This document shows, piece by piece, positions 45,050-56,151 of a stretch of DNA of 64,000 nt. Position numbers and translations under genes: made by a program. Source of the stretch: Omphalotus guepiniiformis (taxonomy: Eukaryota; Basidiomycota; Agaricomycetes; Agaricales; Omphalotaceae); assembly GCA_028554645.1 (NCBI GenBank), contig JAQOOI010000070.1, forward strand, positions 248,001 to 312,000, read 5' to 3'. The notes under the pieces were generated by a model. It was not told where the DNA came from and did not search any database. It saw nothing but the letters and a program-made list of their open reading frames with translations. Position 1 is the stretch's first letter, and each line of letters starts with the position of its first letter.

Positions 45050-45749
45050 CTACTGTAACGCACCCGTGTGAAGCATTGTTACATGCTCACAAAAAATCGT
45101 AAGTACAACACGTTGACCGGTGGCTGGTTCGCTGAAGTGTGACAGATGTTTTGTGTTGCCGGCAATGAGTTGTGTGGGGGTGGGGGCAGTGGTCACTCCT
45201 ACTTGAGGAAAGACAGTGCGACCTCCTTCAAACGGACCACACATGTACACAAAGGTTCGAGTATACAGCGCGTCGTTCACGTCCGTATGAGGTATTTCGC
45301 TGCCACCCTCCTTGATTGCTACTGTTGTAGCGATGCCCTCAAAATCAACGGCCGGTCATTTGGCGTATTCAGCCCGTAGCGACGCTGGAAAAGCTGCATA
45401 TGCTCTGGTGCAACGTTCGGTTAGTTTTCAATTCTTTTTGTGGTATCAACACCACGCTCACCTCTGCCTACGCGCCCAGTCTTCGGGAAAATACTCCATG
45501 AGTATGCGCTTGATGGGTTGAAGAATGTAGAGCTTAATGACGGTGAGCAGAGCATCTAGTGCCTCAATAGTTTTAACCTTCTGAATTCTCGTATCCTGCG
45601 TTATTTTTGGCACTGGACTGTAGATAGACCATGTCCCAAAATGAAAAGCTTGCGTTGACGATCGGTTGCGGTCCCCTCGACCAGCGTGCACCGGTTTGGT
45701 GGCCTTCAACTTCTCCCAATGCTCCATCAGAACCGACTGCGCCCGACGG
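45050..45749 (-). pseudogene. 3' part of a disrupted host gene, Fe(II)/2OG dioxygenase-like
   Basis: Minus-strand exons 45749-45463 and 45404-45050, with intron donor GTGAGC. The first encodes RAQSVLMEHWEKLKATKP and LDALLTVIKLYILQPIKRI. The second encodes AYAAFPASLRAEYAK, an in-frame TGA (45358-45356), then VDFEGIATTVAIKEGGSEI, PHTDVNDALYT, GPFEGGRTVFPQVG, LIAGNTKHLSHF and GQRVVLTIFCEH. The HTD motif, a later His (KHLSHF) and an Arg about ten residues on fit the HxD..H..R pattern of Fe(II)/2-oxoglutarate oxygenases in a double-stranded beta-helix. The layout recalls the Tet-like oxygenases expanded in basidiomycetes (inference). The 5' part is at 60987-61535, beyond the retrotransposon. Confidence 0.62.
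45746..45749. repeat. Target site duplication ACGG (left)
   Basis: ACGG immediately precedes the left LTR; the same four bases follow the right LTR at 60983-60986. Confidence 0.8.
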
Positions 45750-47242
45750 TAATAGCAGCGAAATGAGCACTCTAAGACGTAGGAACTCGTCTAAACTCAA
45801 AGGTTGCCTTGTAAAAGCGAGTGTAGTCTGGCGTTGGCAAAGATTCCGCACGCAGAAAACTGACTAAAGTCGAGCTAGACTGTTGGAAAGACTAACTGAA
45901 CTGTAAGATCACCGTCTAGACCCTTCGACGAGTACCAGAAACAGCAAACAGACAGACACAGACAGACAGACACAGACAGACAGACACAGACAGACAGACA
46001 GACAGACAGACAGTTCAAACACAACAGATGTTCAGATATTTAGCACTCTATTAAAGCACTGCAATTCCTAATAGTCTGCCTCTACCAGCTCGAAGAACCG
46101 GGGCCTGACGTTCACAATCAAGAGGCCTTCTGCGATTTAACGCTCTAGAAGATACGTAAAGTTCTCCAATTTGGCGGGCAGTCGTAACCTGGGGCGCTCG
46201 ACCCTATACATGACAGTATATGTACTCTACTGCTTGTAAGTATTTCATAAATAGATAGAAAACTGAGTGGAGTAATTAAAAGGAACAGAGGGATAACATC
46301 GAGTATAAAATGGATATAAACAGAAACAATATGACTGAGTTGGGTAAGTAGGCACGTCTAGCGGGTAATTATGTGCAGTTCTTGGGTATATATGTGTAAG
46401 TATTATGTTTTAGTGATGTTTTTGGTACATCTAGACCCTTCTTATCATGCGCTCGAGCCATTCTAAACGAACTACTCCTATGCATTTCGTTATTATTCAT
46501 CTTCGTAACTGTTTTACAGTGTACTTATAGGGGCGCCGAGGGCAGTTTCTAGTCATTTATCCCGTCGGGCTTCCGTATTTTCTCCTATTTCAACATCTAG
46601 ACCCCATAGCACCTCGTAGATATACCAATATCCAGCGCTCGAAGGTCAATTCTGTCATTACTTTACTAATAAGTTATTATACAGTCATCGAGACTGATCA
46701 TTTTCATAGCTTTGACCATCTAGTATCTCGGAACGGAATCGTCGATCATATATTTCCGATCATAAAGCGTTATCTCCAGTATATCATCAATCTGCAGGTT
46801 CTAGGAGATCGGCTAAGTTCGAACAAACCATTTTGATGGCTCGGCGATACCTCTAGCTTTGTCCTTTCGACGTTATCGAGGCTCATGAGGCTATTACGCC
46901 TGTGTGTGTGTAGTTTCTTCCTTCCTAAGTCCCGTGGATTACACAGATACTTGAATAGCGACTTCCAGACGAAGGGCTCTTTGCCAGGCAGGGTGGGTCT
47001 GACCATACTGTACAGTCTCGCAGCAGGTAGTTACTTCGCCGAAGGTCTAGAGGCATATCAGCCATAAGGTCTTGATGCATACTCGTACATCGTAGTCCTT
47101 TCACTTCGAGCCTTTAACTATTCGTGTTCTATGTTTTAGCTAGCACTATGGGACATAGTCTAGCCCTTTATTCCCATCATATTCACAGTAGAAATCGTTT
47201 AATTTCAGGTATTTCAGGTGTGTATGCGTTTTCAGCGCAACA
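45750..47242 (-). repeat. 3' LTR (element orientation)
   Basis: 1493 bp, no difference seen from 59490-60982 on line-by-line comparison. Contains a CAGA/CACAGA microsatellite at about 45950-46013. Identical LTRs imply recent integration. Confidence 0.92.
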
Positions 47243-47255
47243 TCTCCCCCAAACC
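47243..47255 (-). promoter_or_regulatory. Polypurine tract
   Basis: In element orientation GGTTTGGGGGAGA ends exactly at the 3' LTR, the expected plus-strand primer position. The sequence recurs internally at about 50186-50199. Confidence 0.75.
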
Positions 47256-47750
47256 AAATCTAGACCGTCCCCGGTCTGGTGATCGGTCAGTCATACAGCC
47301 AAAGATACATTCTAAAGCTTCGCAGACAGCCTGTTGATTATATAATACTTATTCACACACATCTCAGAGTTCGCCGAAGCAGTGGTACACTGTTCATTGC
47401 TTTTTGCCGGTCTATGCCAATCATCAAATTTCAAACTCCGACCAAAATACTCTCGGCCAGTTGTTTGCCTTTGGCAATTGCCGTATGTTCTTTTCAGGCA
47501 AGTGACTTTCCGTCTCTTTTCCTCTTTCACGTTTCTTATTCAGTTTCTTGCTTCTCTATTCTTTCTTTTCACGCATCTCTCAGCCTTTCACTGGTCCGTG
47601 CGCCGTGGGAACGTGGTCAGGTGAGTCGTTCCATAAGTAAACGGACTTCAACTTTTTCACGCCCATTCTTCCTTTCTCTCTATTTTTCACTCAGAGTGGC
47701 TCTAGCCTTCTGTTTTTCTCTATACATACTTGTTCTTTTCTTTTCTTCTA

Positions 47751-49672
47751 ATGGCGCGTACTACTGGCAAAGCTTCCAAAGGGAAGAGCAAAGCAGCCTC
47801 TTCTTCTCAAATTTCGGCAGTGGCCAAGAAAACTCGCGCCGGTCGAAAGACCGCGCAGATCAACCCTCACGAACAAGCCAATGAAGTCATCGCATGTATT
47901 GTCGACGTCTATCGTCGTTACTTTGATAAACCACGAAAGAATCCCCCCAAGGTTTCAGAAATGACCAAGGCCGTGGAAAAGCGCTACTCCCTTCATGGTA
48001 TGTTGTATTTCTTATAGTTTTAGTCTTTTATTCTTACATTTTCTCTTCTAGGATACTCTCTTTGAGCACGTCGACTTCGACATCGAGGATTTCTGTCCGC
48101 ATGTGCGCCCAGTGTGGCTAGCTTTAGTGCGACTTTGCAACCCCCTCGAATCTCGACTCCCATCTCTTCACAAGACTGGTTGGTATATCTCGAAGGACGA
48201 TTGACAGGAGAAACATAGTCTCGAGCCTGTAAGTCCTTATTCCACCGTAATCTTTTTAATCTTATTCAATATAATTTCCTAGTTTCACGACTTCGATACC
48301 ATCCTCGGCGACGATTGTGGCGACGACGATACCGTTCTGAGCAACTCAGAGGATGAGGTCCTCGAGTCTGACGACGAGTCCGTCGAAGTCAAGCCTGAGG
48401 TTCGTTTTCTTCTTCCTATTCCCTTCAAATTTCTTTCTTATATCCTTTCATATTCTAGCCTGTTCTGACTTCGAAAAAGCGAGCGCTCGAGCTGCTAGAA
48501 GACGACGACGACATGGATCTCTTCTCTTTTAAGAAGCCTCACGCGTCCACTCCTTCCAAAACACTCAAGACTGGTCCACCCGTTCGCGCAGTGAAGCCCA
48601 AACCGAAGCCCAAGCCTAAGGCAAAGGCCCCGACTCCCAAAGAGCCATCTCCTGTTGCTAGCGAAAGGTCGCCGACCCCTGCTCCTGCTTCATCAGCGAG
48701 GGCTGGTCCTTCTCATCAGGTCTCCGAGGCCGGCCTCTTCACACATCCTGCTAGCGACACGGTCTTCAACCTCGCCGACTTGCTTCATGCAACTCGAACC
48801 ATCAACGCAGTAAGTCTCTTTCTTATTTATTTTATTACTCTTTCATTTATCTTTTATAGCTCACTGGCAGCTTGCCATGTACGCGATGTACCGCAGCTCA
48901 CGCAGCAGAGAAGTGTGTCCCGCCCGAAATACAGAGCACCTCCTACAAATGCGCCGTCTGCTTCAAAAGCAGGCAACCTTGTTCATGGACCCTGACGCCG
49001 GCTCGCGCCCTCGAGATGCGAAATACGATCTACGGGTTGGCTCGTCAAGGCTCTCATAGTAAGTTAATCATTTATTTCTTTTTATTTAACATCTTTTCTC
49101 GTTTCCCTCCTTATTCAGACCTCGGCGCAGAAGTTATTGGTCTCGTCGAGAAGATCTCTGTATACGACCAACTTCGCCGCAGCGTCTTGGACCTCGCCGA
49201 TAACGCCAACAAGCTTCGCGAGTCCATCGAGCGGGACCAGGAGCACCTTCGTGGTTCAGTCACCGATCCTACCCTTCTTTTCAACATTCTTCATCGTAAC
49301 GACCCTTCATTCAAGGACGAAATCGAAGATTTGAAGATGATAGGCGCGGGCTTGGGCTGGGACATGTCGGTTTTGGATCGAGACTCGAGCTTGGTGAAAA
49401 CGGAGACTGGTTTTCAGATCCAACCGAGTTCGTCGCGCCTTCCCCTCGACTTCTCTAAATCCGACACTCGCAGCACCATCGAGCGCATGGTAACCTCGGC
49501 TCTCGTGCCTCTTCGCTCTTCGGCGAATGCTTCATCTTCCCGGGTACCTGCGTCGGCTAGTTCTTCCTTTCCATCCTCCCTCCCTACCATTACGACACTC
49601 AACACCGCCCGTTCCCCGGTGGAGGAGGAAAGCGTTGGTCGGATCCTGGCAGAGGATAGTCCGGAGAGGTGA
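47751..49672 (+). pseudogene. Accessory gene 1 of the retrotransposon (antisense to pol), Cys-rich, damaged
   Basis: Exons: 47751-47997, 48052-48228, 48283-48399, 48459-48809, 48860-49058 and 49119-49672. Introns are 50-60 nt with clean GT-AG ends. Seen: basic start MARTTGKASKGKSK; acidic DDDDMDLFSFKKP; Lys/Pro-rich KPKPKPKPKAKAP; CTRC.{8}C and KCAVCFKSRQPCSW, a six-Cys pattern suggestive of zinc binding; a helical end and Ser-rich tail. Damage: the exon 1-2 join does not keep phase with the conserved-looking frame of exon 2 (FEHVDFDIEDFCPHVRP), which also has TGA at 48202-48204. So this copy is probably inactive. Function unknown; nucleic-acid binding is a guess from composition. Confidence 0.6.
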
Positions 49673-49730
49673 CTCGGGATCTTCGTCGAGGCGTAGCCTA
49701 CAGTCTTCGGACTTTAAATAATATTTTCAT

Positions 49731-49812
49731 TATATCGCAGCAAGGAGTCTCTTTATAGAGCTCCAAAATCATTATATCTAGCAAGGGTTCTCTTCATAGA
49801 GGCCCAAATATC
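49731..49812 (+). repeat. Two-copy 42-bp tandem repeat
   Basis: ATTATATCGCAGCAAGGAGT and ATTATATCTAGCAAGGGTT start adjacent units sharing TCTCTT.ATAGAG and CCAAA. Just downstream of accessory gene 1. Confidence 0.6.
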
Positions 49813-50185
49813 TTTGTTTTTCATTTCTTGTACCATGTACATAGAAATCTCGTGGCCTTAGTGCCAAATAAAAGCTTTCATGTTCTTTCTTTATGTGTGA
49901 ATCCATTGTTAAGTTCAAATTTAATTTAATATCTTTAAGATTGCCTTCGTCGAGGCTGTAAGTATGGACTCGACTTAGAGAAATCCCAGCTCGACGGTAA
50001 TAAGTAGTAACTAGACCCCTTTATTTATAAGTCTCGTGCCCTTACTTATCACTTCTGTGCCTCAGGCACTTATTTGTTCGTTTCAACCAATCTTAGATGT
50101 TGATTTATTGAAATCTAAAACACTTAAGTTTCGTTTTTATGAAATCTTTAGAAATTTCAAAATTCTATGTCCTAGATGGACTCCT

Positions 50186-50199
50186 CTCCCCCAAACCAA
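50186..50199 (-). other. Internal polypurine-tract-like sequence
   Basis: TTTGGTTTGGGGGA on the minus strand, 14 bp shared with the tract at the 3' LTR edge. Lies between the two accessory genes. Confidence 0.5.
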
Positions 50200-50431
50200 A
50201 AGAAGTTCAGCGTCCCCGCTGCATATCTCGGCTAGTCCTTAGTTAAGTTCAGGGTGCCTTAATCAGTTGGGCATGTTACTTCGTCGAAGGGACCAGGAGT
50301 TCCGTTCTCAGTCAGAAAAGTATAAAGGACGGTTGCCGAAGGTGGGTCCAAGTTATCAGTACACTTTAAGACCTTCAACCTGCATTCTCGACCTTACTTT
50401 CGTCTTCTTCTCGTTCATATTTCATCGTCAC

Positions 50432-51756
50432 ATGGCTCGAGGATCCAACAAGACCTGGCCCGAGAGGGATCAATGGTTAAAGGAGACTCAAGAGGCCATT
50501 ACTGCCGCTCAAGCCGTTCAAGCCTTCCCCAAAGCCAGTCCCAAGCTTCTAGGACCAGTTGTGACGGCTCTAGCCGATCATATGGTTTGTTTATTATATT
50601 CTTCAGGCTTCGTCGAGCTCATATTTCTTCTTAGTCAAAGCCTTTGAATGCCAAAGTGGTGGCCAAGGATGATATCGCCTTTGATACCTTCCAGAAAGGA
50701 CTCAACACTGTGATAGCTATTACAGAGATTGATGGGGTCAATCGTCCCTACCATCTAAATGGGCTCGAGGAGTTCTTTGCCAAGCTCGAGGTGCTTCGAC
50801 AGCCCCCTCGCAAGCGCAAGGTAACTCTCCTCTTTCCTCATTAATCTTTACAAGCTTCATTCTATACTCTTCTCAGAACGTTAAATCTCCTCTTATCATC
50901 GAAGACGATGATGATGATGATGAGATTGAGTTCGTCGGAGGTCGGATTGCTTCTACTCCAGTAAGTATCCATATTTCTTAGGTCGAGACTCCGACTTGAC
51001 CTAAGTTTAGGACTATAAAGCCGGACTCGCAGCCGCATTGGGTCTTTCTGCATCTATGCATGCCCCTTCTCAAGAATTAAGCCTTCCACCTGGCCTCAAG
51101 TTCAACAAGAAGGTCAGGGTAAGTGCGGTGTCTTCTTATCCATCATATTATAACTTCGCCGAACGTTCAGGACGTCGCGAATCGTTCTTCTACTCTTTCA
51201 TTGGCCCTCGGCGATGTACCTGGAATGGATGTACGTTCTCGTTCCTACCTCAAGGCCATGTATTACTTATCAGTTGCTCAGGATAACATTGCAGCTGCCA
51301 ATGGCAAGCGCATTCGCCTCGAGCAACCCATTTCCGATCTCCGTGAGGATATTGAGGGTAAGTAAGCATGGGTTCTCCCTGTCTCGACCCTACTGACCAT
51401 ATTGATCAGAGGATAAGACCCTTCGAGAGGCCGCCATCACTACAACTTTCCGCCATATCGCGCTCACTCCATATCTCGAACTGCCCAAGCTTAGCGTCGA
51501 AGCTTTACGCTCAGTTCTCAATTTCCTTCGTACCGAACAAGTCACTCTTCAGCATGCTGTACATTTCCATGCCAATCAGTACCAGTTCGTTGTTAAACAG
51601 ATGGACAACATTCAACGAGAGCAATTTAGTCGTCTCTCAGTCGAGGACAAGCAAACCGCTGATTCTTCATCTTCGGAGACCCCTCAAGATGCTACCATGG
51701 AGGAGGCTGGATCTAGCTCAGCTGATACCACAGCTACCAACTCTAGCAGTGCCTAA
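50432..51756 (+). CDS. Accessory gene 2 of the retrotransposon (antisense to pol), 354 residues
   Basis: Model: exons 50432-50584, 50635-50820, 50877-50960, 51011-51118, 51171-51357 and 51410-51756. Introns are 50-56 nt, all GT-AG; the joined frame is fully open. Seen: MARGSNKTWPERDQWLKETQ; PKLLGPVVTALADHM; AFDTFQKGLNTVIAI; basic PPRKRK; acidic IIEDDDDDDEIEFVGGR; DVANRSSTLSLALGD; a long helical region LREAAITTTFRHIALTPYLE and FLRTEQVTLQHAVHFHANQY; then a Ser/Thr-rich acidic end. No known domain recognised. It converges with the integrase gene (191 bp between stops). Intact frame plus precise introns argue for a real, selected gene transcribed opposite to the element. It could be a captured host gene. 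Confidence 0.72.
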
Positions 51757-51947
51757 GTAAGTTTCGTCGATCCCCGTAATCTAGTTCTTTCTAACTGAAT
51801 TGTTGTGAGAATAGGCGCTAGACCCTGTATTCAGAGTCTCCAACCTACTTTACACTCCCAACTCATGATATAGTTCATATACCTTCATACATATAACTCT
51901 TTTGAGTTTCTTATTACTGTCATTACTTCGAGCCTTCAGAATATCGA

Positions 51948-53942
51948 TTAAGCACCACTTCGACGCAATAGAACAAACTGTTTATTGCTTCTAGTTCGCA
52001 CTCCAGTGATCTCTTCAGGTTCTGCGCTTAAATCCCTCTCAGGAGAAGGATGATCATCTTCTTCATCAGAATCATCCTCATATTCCTCATCTCGAGGCAT
52101 TCTTAAGTTCGGAATGGAGTCAAAAATGTAGTCTCGACTTTGTTCGTCGTAAGTATCCTCATCTTCGTTCACCATACGTTCTAGCTGTTCTGCAGTAAGG
52201 TCTATGAGGTCTAGCACGTTCGTAGGTAGGTCTATAGGCTCATATCTTGCAAAATGCGGCAGTACGCGAAAGGCAGCAATCTTTTCTTTAAGTACAGAGC
52301 CATCCATTTCAGCAATAATGTAGGCACCACCCTTAGTTCGTCTGATGACAATCATAGGTCCTCTATACCTTGGATACATCTTCCTGTCGAAGCTCTTCTC
52401 AATCTGAGTGTTTCGAACTTGTACTAGAGTTCCAGGTTTGAAATCATAGTCTTTTATTACATGTTCATAATCTTGTTCAAACTTCTTCATAGTTCTTCTT
52501 TTCTCTTCGTCAACCCTGGAAATCATGTCCATAACATGAGTTCTATGCTTTGCCAAGGCTCTAGCCCTGTAGCCGATCAATTCTTCGTAAGTAAGGACTC
52601 TATCTGGTACTTCTACCAACCAAGTTGATTCTATAAGGTCTAGAGGCAGTATTGGTTCTGCTCCAGTTACTAAGAAGTAAGGAGAACATCCAAATCCTCT
52701 TCTAGTTGTTACTCTGTCTGCCCAAAGCACATGTTTGAGAAACCAGTACCAACGTTTAAGATCACCTCCCGTCGCTTTTACTAAAGCTTGACGGATATCA
52801 AAGTGTGCTCTTTCAATCTTTCCATTGGCTTGAGAATTATAGGCTGAGATACGAATCCCTTTAATCCCATACTTCTCTTCCAGCCATTTCAACATTGCAA
52901 TCATGCTTCTAGCATTATCAGTTACCACTTCTTGAGGGCAACCCCATCTACATATTATATCTTCAAAGAACCATTCGCCTAAGGCTCGAGCTGTCTCATC
53001 TCTGATTGCTCGTCCCTCTGACCAAGAAGATAAAGCACATCGGCCATGTACAACGTTCTTACAGCCATTACTAGCCGGAGATACTTTGAATACATCCACA
53101 TGTACCTTCTGGAACAGAGAAGGGGTGTGAGTAAGGGTAGGTGGTATTTTCAATAGCGCTAGAGCTCGATCTTGACATGCCTGACACGTTTTCACGAACC
53201 AGTTGACATCTCGCTCCAGTTCTGGCCACCAGAACCTCTTTTCTATCACAGCCTTCGTAGCATACATTCCTTTGTGTCCCAAATGATCATGAGCACTATG
53301 CAGGATATACATACGGCGTTCTTTCTCAACTATCAGCTGATGTTGTCCACCAACTTCATCATTTCTTCGATACATACGTCCTTTCTTGTCGACGAAGTAT
53401 CGAGACGCCTTCGAAAGAAATTTCTTTCGAGCTCGAGCATCCATCTCATCCAGCATATCCGATTCAGGATGCATTAAGAACTCTTTTATTCTCGGTAGCA
53501 GTCGATCTAGCTCAATCCCTATGGTAGTTCTATGTTCTTCCATATAAGGATGATCATGTTTCCATTCTTCTGTCGATTCAGGAGCTACTAGAACCTGTGC
53601 AAACTGGTCTAGAGTCTTTCCTTGTTCAAATAGTATGTGTTCTCGCCAGTAGGCGAATCTTCGTTCTTCTTCAATTAATTCTTGAATATCATCTTCGAAG
53701 TCTTCTACTGACAAGGCTAGACCCTGTAAGTATCCACCTCTAGAGTCTATCTCATGCTTAAAGTCTTCAAAGTCATAAGGGCCCTGCTCATTCTCATCTT
53801 CCTGACGAAATCGCAATGGTTCCCCATCATCTTCATCTAGATAATCTTCCTCTTCAGCAGGTAATCTCTCTGTTGGTTCACTACCCGGTGGTGGTCTAGA
53901 TAGTCCATCAGGTCCATGTATAGACCCCTTGATATGTACCAA
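51948..53942 (-). CDS. Integrase region of Ty3-type pol
   Basis: Open frame beginning LVHIKGSIHGPDGLSRPP, the linker normally joined to RNase H, so it was once part of the same polyprotein as 54086-56150. Seen: HHCC zinc motif (HDHLGHKG .. CQACQ) at about residues 216-260; catalytic triad DDE in HVDVFKV, VVTDNARSM and NGKIERAHFD; then a C-terminal region with YPRYRGPMIVIRRTKGGAYI. Known: inserts the cDNA into chromosomes. The frame is cut from RT-RNase H by a 140-bp hairpin insertion, so a separate product would need internal initiation. Confidence 0.85.
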   Translation of the reverse strand: MVHIKGSIHGPDGLSRPPPGSEPTERLPAEEEDYLDEDDGEPLRFRQEDENEQGPYDFEDFKHEIDSRGGYLQGLALSVEDFEDDIQELIEEERRFAYWREHILFEQGKTLDQFAQVLVAPESTEEWKHDHPYMEEHRTTIGIELDRLLPRIKEFLMHPESDMLDEMDARARKKFLSKASRYFVDKKGRMYRRNDEVGGQHQLIVEKERRMYILHSAHDHLGHKGMYATKAVIEKRFWWPELERDVNWFVKTCQACQDRALALLKIPPTLTHTPSLFQKVHVDVFKVSPASNGCKNVVHGRCALSSWSEGRAIRDETARALGEWFFEDIICRWGCPQEVVTDNARSMIAMLKWLEEKYGIKGIRISAYNSQANGKIERAHFDIRQALVKATGGDLKRWYWFLKHVLWADRVTTRRGFGCSPYFLVTGAEPILPLDLIESTWLVEVPDRVLTYEELIGYRARALAKHRTHVMDMISRVDEEKRRTMKKFEQDYEHVIKDYDFKPGTLVQVRNTQIEKSFDRKMYPRYRGPMIVIRRTKGGAYIIAEMDGSVLKEKIAAFRVLPHFARYEPIDLPTNVLDLIDLTAEQLERMVNEDEDTYDEQSRDYIFDSIPNLRMPRDEEYEDDSDEEDDHPSPERDLSAEPEEITGVRTRSNKQFVLLRRSGA

Positions 53943-53962
53943 TTCAAAGTGATACTTTCTTA

Positions 53963-54102
53963 CACTGCAAACAATTCAACATAAATCTCCTGGGAAAATG
54001 TTAAAAATGTGGTGAAATAACGTGAAAAAGTTTAATTTTTCGTGATATTTCACCATATTTCTAACATTTTCCCACGGAATTTATGTTAAATTGCTTGCAG
54101 TG
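53963..54102. mobile_element. 140-bp hairpin (MITE-like) element inside pol
   Basis: Two imperfect inverted arms of about 65-70 bp: the left begins CACTGCAAACAATTCAAC, the reverse complement of the right begins CACTGCAAGCAATTTAAC. TTA flanks both ends (53960-53962, 54103-54105). CACTG ends with a 3-bp duplication fit CACTA/CMC-like or TWA-inserting DNA transposon derivatives. It encodes nothing and brings a stop into the RNase H frame. Confidence 0.85.
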
Positions 54103-56151
54103 TTATTTCTTCAATCCAACGATTAATAGTTGCATTTGGGCCACTACTTGGGTTATCTAACATCCCTTTTATGTAGCTAGCATCTGTTTCTACAGTTAGA
54201 TCCCTACAACCATAAGTTTGGTAGTAAGTATGGGCTAGCGCGAGCTTGAGCCCATATAACTCTCTTTTAGGCTGTGAGAACCTTGCTTCTCGTTCATTTA
54301 ATGTTATAGATCCAAAGTAGTTATAAAACTTCTTCTTAGGATCATTAGGATCTCTTTGGTATAAATAATATCCTACAGCCATCCATGATGTATCCACTGC
54401 TAGAGTAATGCCGCTAGACAACGAATAATCAATTGGTTTCAATGCAGGAGCATTTCTAATGCCTTCTTTTAATAGCTCGACGGCTTCTAACTCTTTTTCT
54501 CCTATCTCAAAGGGAACTTGTGAACTAGTCAACCTCGTGAGGGGTCTAGCCTTCTTTGCATAGTCTTTAATGAACATCCTGAGTTGTCCTGCAGTCCCCA
54601 AGAATGATTTAACGTGTGTACGCTTCGTCCATTGAGTTGCATCCCATGACAAAATGGTCTTAGCCATCTTTTCTTCAGGTAATTCACCCTCATACGAGAC
54701 TCTATGTCCCACAACATTTCCTTCTGCGCAGCAAATGAATGCTTTAGGTCCTGAGAAGGTTCCTCCAGCATGTTTCATTCGTTGAACAATTCTATTCATA
54801 TTTTGCATGTGTTCCCATACAAATCTTCTAATTCCACTGTTCTCAGGAATTGTTTCGTATCCTCCACCTTCGAGCTCATACCTAGTAGACGGTCCTTTCA
54901 CTGGAACATCATCTATATAGGGTCTCGTTATGTGTGGAATTTCTTCTTTCAATATATAAGTGATATCATCATGATAGATTGGTACTGAGTTAGTCCAACC
55001 CATTGGTAGTTTTACAAGTCGGTGAGGGCCAAAAGGAGTTTGAAACGTCGTCAAATCCCTAGATCCCTCATCTACGAGCCTTTCATCATAGCCTACAAAT
55101 ACATCTAGCAGTCCAATACAAGATCTGCCTGCAAAGCTTCTAGCTATATCAGCTGTAGCAGGAGGTATGCCTGAGTGTTGAATTGTGACCTTATTTAACG
55201 GTTCTAGACTGTGTACTAGCCGTAAACTTTTGCCATCTTTCTTCAAAACACAGAACCATCTGGATCTATAAGAGGAGCTCGAGGGTTCGTAGACCCCAGA
55301 ATCAATCTTATCTTTAATTATTTTGCATACATCTCCATAGATCCCGGGCGGAATAGGTATATTCCTCTCGACCCATGGAGTATGTGGTATAACAGGAAAT
55401 TTAACAGGTGGAAAGAACTCGGTCTTGAAAGTTCCCCCTTCCGAAGCTTCCCATGCGAAACCTTTCTCTTGTACCTTCATTAAGTGATGTACTAGCTTCA
55501 TTTCTTCTGGCCATAAGAAGTCTTCATCATGATTCTTCTCAATAATAGATTTTCTTTCTTCATTATAACGTTCTCCAGGTGTGAAGTCCGGTGGATTTGG
55601 TGACAAAGTCGGCATCCCTTCTAGCGGGTCACCAGTTATGTGCCTTTCTATCCTGAACTCTTCTGGAAGCGTAGTTTTTACTGGTTTCACTTTTATTGCC
55701 ACCGGTTTATACTTACTGCCAAATACTGCAAACGGTTTTCGAAATCTAGCCTTACTTCCACGAGGTAGGATCCTACAGTGTAAGTTTGGCATTCGCCGAA
55801 CCATTTTCTCAGTTCGAGCAGCCGTATTGAATACAGTAGCTGCCTCGAGACCCTCATACACAGGTCTCGAAGGTACTTTCTCATCCTGTACCTTAGCTTC
55901 ACGCCAAGTACAATATACCTTGCAATTATCTTCGGTTATTTCCTTCTTCATGTAGCTTTTAAGCATAAGGGCAGCCTTGGGATCACTCTCTTCAATGCTA
56001 GCTCGAGATGCATATACATATGCCTCAGCCTTCTCATTATCAGAGAATGTCTCCTCATCAGGCAGTCTATACCCAGTTATTTCATATCTACCATCTTCTC
56101 CTAGGCCAATACTTACAGCAACCTCTCCCTGATGGCCTGTCAGATCTTCGA
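54086..56151 (-). CDS. Reverse transcriptase-RNase H region of Ty3-type pol
   Basis: The frame is open from the overlap with the protease frame (SILEDLTGHQGEV) to a TAA inside the hairpin insertion; first ATG at 55966. Seen: RWFCVLKKDGKSLRLVHSLE; motif A in CIGLLDVFVGY; FQTPFGPHRLVKLPMGWTNS; catalytic YIDD in RPYIDDVPV; RNase H with LAVDTSWMAVGYYLY, FSQPKRELYGLKLA and VETDASYIKGM. Known: copies element RNA to cDNA and degrades the RNA. Probably expressed by -1 frameshifting at 56158-56164. Its natural C-terminal continuation into integrase is interrupted at 54102. Confidence 0.88.

Noticed and set aside
45955..46015. CAGACAGA repeat, considered as CRISPR-like or regulatory array
   Set aside because: Simple microsatellite within the LTR, also in the other LTR; units are too short and CRISPR is not expected in a fungus.
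46770..47006. 78-codon frame in the LTR, present again at 60510-60746
   Set aside because: Identical only because the two LTRs are identical; no homology, and LTRs normally encode nothing.
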